Positions 15,930-25,497 of a DNA stretch of 64,000 nucleotides are shown in pieces; the stretch's first letter is position 1, and each line of letters begins with the position of its first letter. The stretch comes from an uncultured Prevotella sp. (GTDB lineage Bacteria; Bacteroidota; Bacteroidia; Bacteroidales; Bacteroidaceae), in assembly GCA_900314995.1 (NCBI GenBank), contig OMXK01000001.1, positions 1-64,000 of the forward strand, read 5' to 3'. The notes beneath the pieces are model-generated. The model searched no databases. It was given only the letters and a program-made list of their open reading frames with translations, and was not told the DNA's origin. Both the position numbers and the translations under genes were made by a program.

Positions 15930-17435
15930 ATGTTTCATATTTATGAAGGCTTCCATTTGGTAGATGCGTATCACAAGATGCGTCACCAGCGGAAGTATCA
16001 CCCTGAAGACAGCACCAAGCGTGCCGTCAAGATTGCCCTCGTGGCAATAGTCACCCTCCTGCTGTGGAACATGCCTGCCGAGTGGTATGGCATCCAGAAT
16101 CTGACAGTCATCCAGCAGCGTATCATCGCCATCTTCGCGTTTGCCACGCTGATGTGGATCCTCGAGGTCGTTTCATCATGGGCCACGTCTGTAGCCATTA
16201 TCGTGCTCATGCTGCTGTTCTGTACGGATAGCGGTATCCTGCCGATGGTCAACGAGGCCGAGGTGGGCAAGCTGCTCTCCTACAAAGGCGTGATGGCCAC
16301 GTTTGCCGACCCCGTGATCATGCTGTTCATCGGCGGTTTTGTGCTGGCTATTGCCGCCACGAAGACCGGTCTCGACGCCCAGCTGGCGAAAGTGCTGCTG
16401 AAGCCCTTCGGCACGAGGAGCGAGATGGTGCTGCTGGGCTTCCTGCTCATCACGGGCCTCTTCTCGATGTTTGTATCCAACACGGCTACGGCTGCGATGA
16501 TGCTGACGTTCCTCACGCCCGTATTCCACCAGCTGCCCCCCGAAGGCAAAGGCCGCATATCCCTGGCCATGTCCATCCCCGTGGCTGCCAACCTCGGCGG
16601 TATGGGTACCCCTATCGGCACGCCCCCGAACACCATCGCCTTGAAATACCTGAATGATCCCGAGGGACTGAACCTCGGTCTGGGCTTCGGCCAGTGGATG
16701 ATGTTCATGTTCCCCCTCGTGCTCATCTTGCTCTTCATCAGCTGGCGCATTCTCCTGAAGACATTCCCCTTCACCCAGAAGCGCATCGAACTGAAGATCG
16801 ACGGCGGCATGCAGAAGGGATTCCACTCATGGGTGGTCATCGTCACATTCTTCGTCACCGTCGCCCTCTGGCTGCTCGATCGCGTCACAGGCATCAACTC
16901 CTATACTGTCGCCATGATCCCCTTCATGGTCTTTGCCCTCACGGGAGTCATCAACAAGCGCGACCTAGAGCAGATCAACTGGAGCGTCATCTGGATGGTA
17001 GCCGGCGGTTTCGCCCTCGGCTACGGCCTCAATGCATCAGGCCTCGCTGCCAATGCCGTAGAGAGCATCCCCTTCGGCGAGTTCTCGCCATTGCTCATCC
17101 TGCTGCTCGGCGGTGCCATCTGCTACCTGCTGTCCAACTTCATCTCCAACTCGGCCACCGCTGCCCTGCTGATGCCAATCCTGGCCATCGTCTGTGGCGC
17201 CATGGGCGATAAGCTCGACCCCATCGGCGGCACGCCTACCGTACTCATCGGCGTAGCCATCGCAGCGTCATCGGCCATGATCCTGCCCATCTCCACACCG
17301 CCAAACGCCCTGGCATTCGCCACAGGCTACGTGAAACAGAACGACATGGCAAAGATGGGTATCATCATGGGTGTCATCTCTATGGTTCTTGGCTTCGGCC
17401 TCGTCTATCTGATGGGAACGCTTCACCTTATTTAA
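15930..17435 (+). CDS. SLC13/DASS family carboxylate transporter
   Basis: 501 residues with about 11-12 membrane segments. Both diagnostic inverted-repeat motifs of the divalent anion:sodium symporter family are present: SNTATAAM (about 187-194) and SNSATAAL (about 407-414), each in a re-entrant hairpin, with NLGGMGTPIGTPPN and ISTPPNALAFATG nearby. The family imports dicarboxylates, citrate or sulfate with sodium; the substrate cannot be read from sequence. A dicarboxylate is plausible in a fumarate-respiring, succinate-producing Prevotella. It is a single-gene unit converging on the nucleoside kinase, with 19 bases between stop codons. Confidence 0.88.
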   Translation: MFHIYEGFHLVDAYHKMRHQRKYHPEDSTKRAVKIALVAIVTLLLWNMPAEWYGIQNLTVIQQRIIAIFAFATLMWILEVVSSWATSVAIIVLMLLFCTDSGILPMVNEAEVGKLLSYKGVMATFADPVIMLFIGGFVLAIAATKTGLDAQLAKVLLKPFGTRSEMVLLGFLLITGLFSMFVSNTATAAMMLTFLTPVFHQLPPEGKGRISLAMSIPVAANLGGMGTPIGTPPNTIALKYLNDPEGLNLGLGFGQWMMFMFPLVLILLFISWRILLKTFPFTQKRIELKIDGGMQKGFHSWVVIVTFFVTVALWLLDRVTGINSYTVAMIPFMVFALTGVINKRDLEQINWSVIWMVAGGFALGYGLNASGLAANAVESIPFGEFSPLLILLLGGAICYLLSNFISNSATAALLMPILAIVCGAMGDKLDPIGGTPTVLIGVAIAASSAMILPISTPPNALAFATGYVKQNDMAKMGIIMGVISMVLGFGLVYLMGTLHLI

Positions 17436-17454
17436 TGAAGAGTGCAGCGGGGGC

Positions 17455-19134
17455 TTAATATTTGAAGCTGCTGCCGCCGACGAACTCGCGCATGATGCTT
17501 GTCGGTGGGATCTCTTTGTCGCTGATGGGGATGAAGTAATGGAGGAACCGCAACAGGCGATGGGCTTCGGCATACTCGGGACAATTCTTGGGAACGGAGG
17601 CGAGGATGACTTCGGCATGGGTGCGGAGCACGGCAAACTCTATGTTGAGGGCTGAGTTGAACATGACATCGGCGGTCTCCTGGAAGGGGAATATCCACTG
17701 ATCCTCGGCTTCACAGACGCTCTTCCACTGGCTGATGGTCTCTCGAGCCGAAAAGGCGCCTTTGTTATAGTCGCGGATGATGCGGCGCAACAGGCGGTTA
17801 TCCTGGGTGGGGATCCAGTTGTGGTCGTCGAGCGAGATGCTGGTAAGGGCTGAGATATAGATTTTGTACTTCAACTCCTCGGGCACTTCGTTCGTGAGCA
17901 GGGGGTTCAGCGCGTGGATGCCTTCGATGATCAGCACGCTGTCGCCGGACAAGCGCAGTTTCTTGCCGTTGAACTCACGCTTTCCAGTGACGAAATTGTA
18001 TTCGGGGACTTCTACTGTCTCGCCTTCCATCAGACGGGAGAGGTGATTGCCCAAAAGCGTGTAGTCGACTGTTTCGATATTGTCGAAGTCGTATTGTCCA
18101 TTTGGCAGCTTGGGGGTATCCACACGGTTCACGAAGTAGTCGTCGGTGGAAAATGAGAGGGGACGAAGGCCGCAGGCCAGCAGCTGGACAGACAGGCGCT
18201 TGCAGAATGTGGACTTGCCCGAGCTTGAGGGACCTGTGATCAGCACCAGCCGTATAGGATTCTGCTCGCGGTGGAAGCGGGCTTCTATCTCCTCGGCAAT
18301 CTTCACAATCTTCTTTTCCTGCAAGGCTTCGCTCACCTGGATCAGCTCTGAGGCATAGCCGTTGAGTATGGCCTTGTTCACATCACCGGCATTGGAGAGA
18401 TGCATGATGATGTCCCAGCGCACCTTCTCGGCAAAGACCTCAAACGTCCGAGGTTGCTCTACCCGCTCGGCAAGTACCAAAGGATTATGCTTGTCGGGCA
18501 CGCGCAACAGCAAGCCATCCTGATAGCGCTCGAGCCCCCACACCTTCAGGTAGCCGGCGGAGGGTACCAGCGGGCCGTAATAGTAATCGACGGTATCGCC
18601 CAGCATATAATAGTCGGTATAGACCTGCCCGCTCGTCTCCAGCAACTTCACCTTATCCGAAAAGCCTCTGTCGCGGAACACCCGCACCGCCTCTTCGGTG
18701 GTCGCCTCTACCCTGCGGAATGGCATATCGGCATCGATCACTTCCTGCATACGCTGGCAGATGCGCGCAATATCTGCATCAGACAGCGGCTCGCCGGTAC
18801 GCTTCTTAAAATTACAATAGTACCCGCGCGCGAGAGGATGCTCGATAAAGAGTTTACTCCCCGGGAACACATCGCTCACTGCCTTATACAGCACAAAACA
18901 GAGTGAACGGACATAGACCCGATGGCCGGAACCGCTACAGGCATCGAGAAACTCCACATCACGATTATGATACAGACGGAACTTCAGCCCCTGAGAGGTG
19001 TTGTTCACCTTAGCAGAGACCACAGGGTAAGGCATCTGCAGCTCGGCAGCCAAAGCCTGATAGACCTCCACCAGCGAACAGCCTTCGGGGAAGCTCTTCG
19101 TGATACCGTTGTTCTGACAGCGTACCTGCAGCAT
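17455..19134 (-). CDS. TGS-domain nucleoside (uridine) kinase
   Basis: 559 residues, much longer than Udk (about 210). The N-terminal part (1-60) looks like a TGS fold and is followed by a ThrRS-like second additional domain with HPLARGYYCNF. The C-terminal half is a P-loop kinase of the uridine kinase/phosphoribulokinase type (GPSSSGKSTFCKRL, about 295-308; FSTDDYF; IIEGIHALNP). The likely reaction is ATP-dependent phosphorylation of uridine/cytidine. It starts 5 bases after upp on the same strand, so the pair is a pyrimidine salvage operon. The fused architecture is known from Thermotoga, Clostridia and Bacteroidetes; what the TGS part senses is unknown. Confidence 0.88.
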   Translation of the reverse strand: MLQVRCQNNGITKSFPEGCSLVEVYQALAAELQMPYPVVSAKVNNTSQGLKFRLYHNRDVEFLDACSGSGHRVYVRSLCFVLYKAVSDVFPGSKLFIEHPLARGYYCNFKKRTGEPLSDADIARICQRMQEVIDADMPFRRVEATTEEAVRVFRDRGFSDKVKLLETSGQVYTDYYMLGDTVDYYYGPLVPSAGYLKVWGLERYQDGLLLRVPDKHNPLVLAERVEQPRTFEVFAEKVRWDIIMHLSNAGDVNKAILNGYASELIQVSEALQEKKIVKIAEEIEARFHREQNPIRLVLITGPSSSGKSTFCKRLSVQLLACGLRPLSFSTDDYFVNRVDTPKLPNGQYDFDNIETVDYTLLGNHLSRLMEGETVEVPEYNFVTGKREFNGKKLRLSGDSVLIIEGIHALNPLLTNEVPEELKYKIYISALTSISLDDHNWIPTQDNRLLRRIIRDYNKGAFSARETISQWKSVCEAEDQWIFPFQETADVMFNSALNIEFAVLRTHAEVILASVPKNCPEYAEAHRLLRFLHYFIPISDKEIPPTSIMREFVGGSSFKY

Positions 19135-19139
19135 AAGCC

Positions 19140-19826
19140 TTAACGCTTTTCCGCTATTTTACGGAAGCTCTGCAGCTTCTCACCGAAACAGAGATCGCCA
19201 CAGTCGCCGAATCCGGGAACGATATACTTATGCTCGTTCATGCCCTGATCGATGGAGGCGCACCAGATGGTAGAGCCCTCGGGGAGTACATCCTTCACCA
19301 CCTCGATACCCTCGGGGGCGGCAATGATACAGCAGACGTGAATCTTCTTTGGCTTGCCCGACATGAGCAGCGCCTCGACAGCAGCAGCCATAGAGCCGCC
19401 TGTAGCCAGCATGGGATCGGCAATGATCAGCGTTCTGCCCTTCACACTGGGCGAAGCGATATAGTCTGCATGGATACCCACCTCGGTATGCTCACGGTTG
19501 ATGTACATGCGGAAAGCCGAGACGTAGGCATTGTCGGCACGATCGAATATGTTCAGGAATCCCTGATGGAACGGCAGTCCGGCGCGCAAAACGGTGCCCA
19601 GCACGATATCGTCCTTCAGAAGGGGAATATCAATAGAGCCTAAAGGTGTGGTCACCGTCTTGGGCTTGTATTCAAGGGTCTTGGATACTTCATACGCCAT
19701 CAGTTCACCAATACGCTCGACATTATGACGGAAGGTGAGACGGTTCTTCTGGTAATTCTTGTCGCGTAATTCCGACATGTACTGGTTGAGCACTGAATTC
19801 TGCTTGCTAAAATCTATTATTTCCAT
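19140..19826 (-). CDS. upp: Uracil phosphoribosyltransferase
   Basis: 228 residues; makes UMP from uracil and PRPP. The PRPP loop is seen as IIADPMLATGGSMAAA (about 134-149), and the uracil-contact region near the C-terminus is IVPGFGDCGDLCFGEK. The N-terminal MEIIDFSKQNSVLNQYMSEL resembles the Bacteroidetes branch, slightly longer than E. coli Upp (208). Its own promoter faces away from the HTCS gene. The nucleoside kinase follows with a 5-base gap, suggesting translational coupling. Confidence 0.93.
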   Translation of the reverse strand: MEIIDFSKQNSVLNQYMSELRDKNYQKNRLTFRHNVERIGELMAYEVSKTLEYKPKTVTTPLGSIDIPLLKDDIVLGTVLRAGLPFHQGFLNIFDRADNAYVSAFRMYINREHTEVGIHADYIASPSVKGRTLIIADPMLATGGSMAAAVEALLMSGKPKKIHVCCIIAAPEGIEVVKDVLPEGSTIWCASIDQGMNEHKYIVPGFGDCGDLCFGEKLQSFRKIAEKR

Positions 19827-19850
19827 AATGCAATCGTTTTAAGTTTGGTG

Positions 19851-19858
19851 CAAAGATA
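19851..19858 (-). promoter_or_regulatory. -7 box of upp operon
   Basis: TATCTTTG on the minus strand, 25 bases upstream of the upp start codon. Confidence 0.65.
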
Positions 19859-19921
19859 CGATTTCGCAGGCAAAAAACCAAATTTTTGCAAGAAAATACC
19901 AATTATTTAGAAATTATTTCC

Positions 19922-19929
19922 TAACTTTG
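19922..19929 (+). promoter_or_regulatory. -7 box of HTCS gene
   Basis: TAACTTTG, 21 bases before the HTCS ATG. No copy of the fructan operator is near it, so the regulator is probably not self-activated through that site. Confidence 0.65.
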
Positions 19930-19950
19930 CATTCATAAACCTAGAGCTCA

Positions 19951-22143
19951 ATGAAAAAATTACATAGCTACCTGCTTGCCACCATAGTGATCCTATGTTG
20001 TGCCTGCACGGATAATAAGCCCAAACACATCATCGGTGTTTCCCAGTGTTCGGAAGACATCTGGCGGAGTTGGCAGAACTCCGAGATGAAGATGGAGGCC
20101 GCCTTCCATGAGGGTGTGGAACTGCGCTTCACGTCGGCCTATGACAATTCTGAGCGCCAAAGCCAGCAGATAGACAGTCTCGTGAAGAGCGGCATCGATC
20201 TGCTCATCGTGGCCCCAAACCAGTTAACGTCCGTTTCGCCTGCCATCGACCGTGTCTTTGACAAAGGCATTCCCGTGATTGTGTTTGAGCGGAAGACCGA
20301 CTCCCAGAAGTACACGGCTTTCGTCAGTGCCGACAACTATGAGATGGGGTGGCTGATGGGGGAATACATCGAATCAAGGCTCAACGGGAAGGGTAACGTG
20401 ATCGAGATCCTCGGTCTGAAGGGTTCCTCGCCTGCCGATGAACGGCATAAGGGGTTCGCCAATGCCCTGAGAGGTTCTGACCTGAAAGTCGTGGGTACCC
20501 TCCAAGGCGACTGGACCGAAGAGACCTCTTACCAGAAGGTGAAACAATGGCTGGCGGGGCACAAGGATGTGAAGGTGGACTATGTGTTCGGACAGAATGA
20601 CCGCATGGCCATGGGAGCCAGGAAGGCTTTCCGGGAAGTCGGGCAGTCGCCCTATTTCTGCGGCATCGACGGTCTGCCAGGCGAGAATGGCGGTATCCAG
20701 CTGGTGCGCGACTCGCTGCTCGACGCCTCGTATATCTACCCCACTCGCGGAGACCAGCTGCTACAGATAGCGCTCGACATCCTCGAAGGGAAGCCTTTCA
20801 AGAAGGAGACGATGCTCACCTCGGCCATCGTGACCCGGGATAATGCAAACGTACTGCTGCTGGAAAGTGAAGAAGTGGTGCGCCAGGCGCAGCGCCTGGA
20901 GCGCATGAACCAGCAGGCCAGCACTTACCTGCACCAATTGTCGACACAGCGCATCATCAATGTCCTTTCCGTGGTATTGATTGTGCTGATGCTGGCTTTC
21001 ATCGTCATCTTCTACCTCTACCACCTGCAGAAAGCACGACTTGCCGATGAACGGAACAGGATGGAGCGCGAGCAACTGGACTTCTACACGCAGGTGAGCC
21101 ACGAGCTGCGAACGCCACTGACGCTCATCGAAGGCCCGCTGGAGCAGATCTCGCAGACCAAGGAAGCCAAGGAGGCCAGTGCCGAGACCAAAGGACTGTA
21201 TGCCATCCTGCGCCGCAACACCCAGCAGCTGACTGACATCATCAACAAGATGCTCGATGCGCAAACCGCCATCGGCAACACCAAAGCAGCCATGGCAGAG
21301 ACATTAACGGATCTGCCGGTGGAAACCCCGTCCCTGCCGTCGGCGGAGCCATCCCAACAGGCAGACAATGCCACGATCCTCATCGTAGACGACAACGCCG
21401 ACATCCGCGCCTATCTCCGTTCGATCCTGCAAGGCACCTATCAGGTGAATGAAGCCGCCGACGGCCAGCAAGGACTGGCACTGGCCAACGAAATCGTGCC
21501 CGATCTGATCATCTCCGACGTGATGATGCCGGTGATGAACGGTCTGGAATTCTGCCAGCGGGTAAAAGGCGGAACCGCTACGAGCCACATCCCTGTCATC
21601 CTGCTGACAGCCCGCGCCCTGAGCCAGCACCAGATAGAGGGATACGAGAGCGGTGCCGATGCCTACATCACGAAGCCATTCTCTGCAGAACTGCTCCTGG
21701 CACGAATCAGCAACCTGCTGAGAAGCCGTCTCCAGCTAAAGAACCTCTTCGGGAATGCAGAGGACAACACCAAAGAACCCGCTGCCTCAGACAAGGCGCC
21801 TGCTACGGAGAGAGAGGTGACGGAACCAGCCATTACCGACACCTTCCTTCTGAAATTCCGCGATTTTATCGAGAAAAACATGAGCGATAGCGACCTGAAT
21901 GTCGAGACAATCGGTGCAGAGCTCGGTCTTTCGCGCGTGCAATTATACAGAAAGGTGAAGGCTCTCACCGGACAGTCTCCCGTGGAACTGCTGCGTACAG
22001 CCCGCCTGCAGAAAGGCCGCCAGCTGCTTCAGACGAGCGGGAAAACCATCTCCGAAGTGGCATACGAAGTAGGCTTTACGGCCCCGTCATACTTTACAAA
22101 ATGTTTCAAAGACGAGTTCGGTATCAGTCCTTCAGACCTGTAA
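19951..22143 (+). CDS. Hybrid two-component regulator of fructan locus, lacking ATPase domain
   Basis: 730 residues. Order: lipoprotein-like signal (VILCCAC); periplasmic type I sugar-binding domain (about 30-310, IIGVSQCSEDIW, VFGQNDRMAMGAR); membrane helix (about 332-354); HisKA with phospho-acceptor H384 (VSHELRTPL); receiver domain with D523 (ISDVMMPVMNG); AraC-type HTH (about 635-730, LGLSRVQLYRKVKALTG). The sensor type resembles the fructose-binding HTCS BT1754 of B. thetaiotaomicron. Only about 30 residues lie between HisKA and the receiver. The N, G1, F and G2 boxes of a HATPase_c domain are absent, and neither the HisKA nor the receiver is broken. It should need phosphate from another kinase or act by conformational change. 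It precedes susC. Confidence 0.92.
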   Translation: MKKLHSYLLATIVILCCACTDNKPKHIIGVSQCSEDIWRSWQNSEMKMEAAFHEGVELRFTSAYDNSERQSQQIDSLVKSGIDLLIVAPNQLTSVSPAIDRVFDKGIPVIVFERKTDSQKYTAFVSADNYEMGWLMGEYIESRLNGKGNVIEILGLKGSSPADERHKGFANALRGSDLKVVGTLQGDWTEETSYQKVKQWLAGHKDVKVDYVFGQNDRMAMGARKAFREVGQSPYFCGIDGLPGENGGIQLVRDSLLDASYIYPTRGDQLLQIALDILEGKPFKKETMLTSAIVTRDNANVLLLESEEVVRQAQRLERMNQQASTYLHQLSTQRIINVLSVVLIVLMLAFIVIFYLYHLQKARLADERNRMEREQLDFYTQVSHELRTPLTLIEGPLEQISQTKEAKEASAETKGLYAILRRNTQQLTDIINKMLDAQTAIGNTKAAMAETLTDLPVETPSLPSAEPSQQADNATILIVDDNADIRAYLRSILQGTYQVNEAADGQQGLALANEIVPDLIISDVMMPVMNGLEFCQRVKGGTATSHIPVILLTARALSQHQIEGYESGADAYITKPFSAELLLARISNLLRSRLQLKNLFGNAEDNTKEPAASDKAPATEREVTEPAITDTFLLKFRDFIEKNMSDSDLNVETIGAELGLSRVQLYRKVKALTGQSPVELLRTARLQKGRQLLQTSGKTISEVAYEVGFTAPSYFTKCFKDEFGISPSDL

Positions 22144-22186
22144 ATCCTTAAAAATTCAGTCTTCGTTCCATTACAAAAGTAGTAAA

Positions 22187-22247
22187 AATCGTTCATTTCG
22201 TAGCAAAAATGTTGCGTTGAAACAAATTTTGCACGGGATGAACGATT
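22187..22247 (+). promoter_or_regulatory. Fructan operator A, upstream of susC
   Basis: Inverted arm AATCGTTCAT (22187-22196), then TGTTGC (22210-22215), degenerate direct arm TTGAAACAAA (22217-22226), and strong direct arm ATGAACGATT (22238-22247), 21 bp after the previous arm. The middle arm ends 49 bp before the -7 box. Shared with 30356 and 38652. Confidence 0.8.
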
Positions 22248-22275
22248 ATTTTACGCTCTCACGCCCATTAGACAG

Positions 22276-22283
22276 TACCTTTG
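22276..22283 (+). promoter_or_regulatory. -7 box of susC operon
   Basis: TACCTTTG, 51 bases before the susC start and 28 bp after the last arm of operator A. Confidence 0.75.
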
Positions 22284-22334
22284 CAACAGATTTTTTGATT
22301 TTCAAACAAGTACTAACAATTAAAACTGTCAACA

Positions 22335-25300
22335 ATGGAACAACTGAAGAAACTGTTTCTGAGTTTTGCACTCGTCTTTGTGAGTACAATAATGTACGCG
22401 CAAACGGAGATTAGTGGAACGGTGACTGACGCCACAGGCGAGACCGTCATCGGAGCCACGGTTATGGAAAAAGGTACCTCGAACGGCACAATCACCGATT
22501 TCGACGGCAACTTCAAGATCAAGGTCAATGCCGGTGCTACGCTGGTATTCTCTTACATTGGTTACAACACACAGGAGCTTCCTGCACAGGACGGCATGCA
22601 AGTGGTCATGAAGGACAATGCCAAGGAACTTGCAGAGGTTGTGGTTACCGGTTATAGCGCCCAGCGTAAGGCCGACCTTACCGGTTCTGTATCAGTGGTT
22701 GAGACAAAAGACCTGAAGACTTCGTCGGATACAGACCCGATGCGTGCCCTGCAGGGTAAGGTGCCTGGCATGACCATCACCAGTAACGGCTCACCTGTAG
22801 GTGCAGGTACCGTTCGTATCCGTGGTATCGGTTCTTTCAACTCTTCACAGGATCCTCTGTTCGTCATCGACGGTGTGCCCACGACAACCAATCTGAACAC
22901 ACTGAACATGAACGATATCGAGTCAATGCAGGTTTTGAAGGACGCCGCATCAGCCTCTATCTACGGTAGCCGCGCTGCCAACGGTGTGATCATCATCACC
23001 ACCCGTAGCGGTAAGAAGGGTGACAAGGTAAAGGTGGACTTCTCTGCCAACCTGACAGCCCAGTTCTACACCAAGCAGTCAATGATGGATCTGGCCAACA
23101 CTGCCGAGTATGCTACATCTATGGCACAGGCAGCGATGAACGACGGTCTGGATCCCGAGCAGTATGCCAACAACTACGGTCTGACACTGAATGCCCCGAG
23201 CGGTGTGCCCATCAGCGCCTATGATCCTGCTTCAGGCTCAATGCGCCAGTTTACCGTAAACGGTCTTTATGACGGCTTCATCAACAGCAAGCGCACCATG
23301 CGTTTCAGCGACACTGACTGGCTGAAGGAAATCTCACGCACAGGTTTCTCACAGAACTACGACCTCTCGCTGTCGAATGCTACAGAAAAGACATCTGCCC
23401 TGTTCTCTTTTGGTTACAAGAAGAACAACGGTATCCTGAAATATACCAACTTCGAGAGTTTCTCTGGCCGTATCAACACCAGCTTCAAGGTGAACAAGAT
23501 GGTCACCATCGGTGAGAATGCGACAATCACCTATTCAAACCAGGTGGACTGCCAGCCACTGGAGAATGCGCTGAAGATGGCTCCTACGGTGCCCGTTTAC
23601 GAAGAGGACGGTGTTACCTTCTCTGGTCCTGTAGGTGGTATGAGTGACCGTCAGAACCCGCTGCGTGAGCTCTATCACAACCGCGACAACCGCCTCAAGA
23701 TGTGGCGTATCTTCGGTAATGCCTATGTGAACTTCGAGCCTATCAAGGGCTTGCTGCTCCGCTCAAACTTCGGTCTTGACCTGTGGCAGGAGGCTATTCA
23801 CAGCGTGACTTATACCTGGCACTCTGACGTCGTCAACAACTCTACCCCGTCAGCCAGCCTGGGCAACAAGACATCTACCAAGTGGACTTGGTCTAACACG
23901 GCCAACTACAGCTTCAACCTCGGCGTTGACCACTCGTTCATCCTCCTGGGCGGTATCGAGCTCCACAGAGACATTGAGGACATCGCAAACGCCTATGCAC
24001 AGATGTATGCCATCGAGAACTACGACTATATGTTCCCCGATGCCGCTACCGGCACCCAGCGTGCTACCGGTATCCAGGAAGGCTACAACCTCGTATCATT
24101 CTTCGGTAAGGTAGACTATAACTTCAGAGATCTGGTGCTCGCATCATTCACCATCCGTCACGACGGTTCCAGCCGCTTCGGTGAGAACCACCGCTACGGT
24201 ACCTTCCCCGCCTTCACACTCGGTTATCGTATCTCCCAGCACCTCAAGCAGAGCTGGATCGACGACTTGAAGGTTCGTGCTTCTTGGGGACAGACTGGTA
24301 ACCAGGCCATCTCTAACTACGCCCGCTACGGACTCTATGCAGCTACCTACGGTGGTGGTCGTAACGAGTCGACAGCCTACGACCTGAAGCTGCAGGGCAG
24401 CGGTACATTCCCCTCTGGTTTCCGTGCTACACAGGCTCAGAACAACGATCTGAAGTGGGAGACAACTGAACAGTGGAACGTCGGTCTCGACTTCCGTTTC
24501 CTGGGCAGCTCTATCTACGGTACATTCGATGCCTATATCAAGAAGGTGAAGGACATGCTGATCAATCCTGCTTATCTTGGTTCAATGGGTGAAGGCGGTG
24601 CAAGCTGGCTCAATGGTCCCAGCCTCCAGAACTGGGGTATGGAACTTTCGCTCGGCTATCGTCACACCACAGAATACGGTCTGAAGTATGACATCAACGG
24701 TAATATTGACTTCTACCGCTCTAAGGTTACCTACCTGCCTGAGACAACGACTGGCTCATACGTACACACTGCCAAGGAGAATCTCGTAGAGTCTGGCCGT
24801 CCTTACGGCTCAATCGTAGGTTACGTTGTAGACGGTCTCTTCCAGAGCCGCGAGGAGGTTTTGGCAAGCGGTCAGGAGAATGCCCGTGTAGGTGGTCTGA
24901 AGTATGCTGACCTCGATGGTAACGGTCTCATCAACGAGCAGGATCAGACTTGGATCTTCAGCCCGGTTCCCAACTTCTCTTGGGGTCTGAACGTGGATCT
25001 CGGCTATAAGGACTTCGACTTCAACATGTTCTGGCAGGGTGTTGCCGGACAGGACGTGTACAACGACCAGAAGTTCCAGACCGACTTCTACAGCATCACC
25101 GATGCCGGTTCCAACAAGGGTAACCGTATGCTCGGTGCCTGGACAACAGCCAATACTGGTTCTGACATTCCTGCACTGACCACCAACAACACTGGTAACG
25201 AGAACCGCACCTCTACCTACTTCGTAGAGAACGGCTCATACGCAAAGCTCCGTCAGGTACAGATTTTACAACCTGCCTAAGAGCATCATTAGCAAGCTGA

Positions 25301-25446
25301 GCATGACAAGCGCACGCGTTTACATCTCTGGTCATAACCTGCTCACCATCAAGAGCAGCTCGCTGACCTGCTCTGATCCTGAGAACCCACGTTGGATGTA
25401 TCCTAACAGCACCTCGTTCTCATTCGGTATTCAGACCAGCTTCTAA
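22335..25446 (+). CDS. susC: SusC-type TonB-dependent transporter, frameshifted near the 3' end
   Basis: Outer-membrane transporter for fructan oligosaccharides (inferred from locus). Signal peptide ending TIMYAQ, carboxypeptidase-like domain (ISGTVTDATGETVIGATV), TonB plug (VDGVPT, ASASIYGSRAANGVIIITT) and beta-barrel. The frame from 22335 stops at 25280 with the nonsense tail ILQPA. Removing one T from TTTT at 25264-25267 restores QIYNLPKSIISKLS and runs to TAA at 25444-25446, ending GIQTSF, the typical SusC last strand. Without that strand the barrel would not close, so the shift is either a sequencing error or a recent inactivation. susD and all later genes are intact. Confidence 0.9.
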
Positions 25447-25497
25447 AGAAAGGATAAGTCAAGGAATAATTAAGGAACAATTAAAGATTATAAGAAT

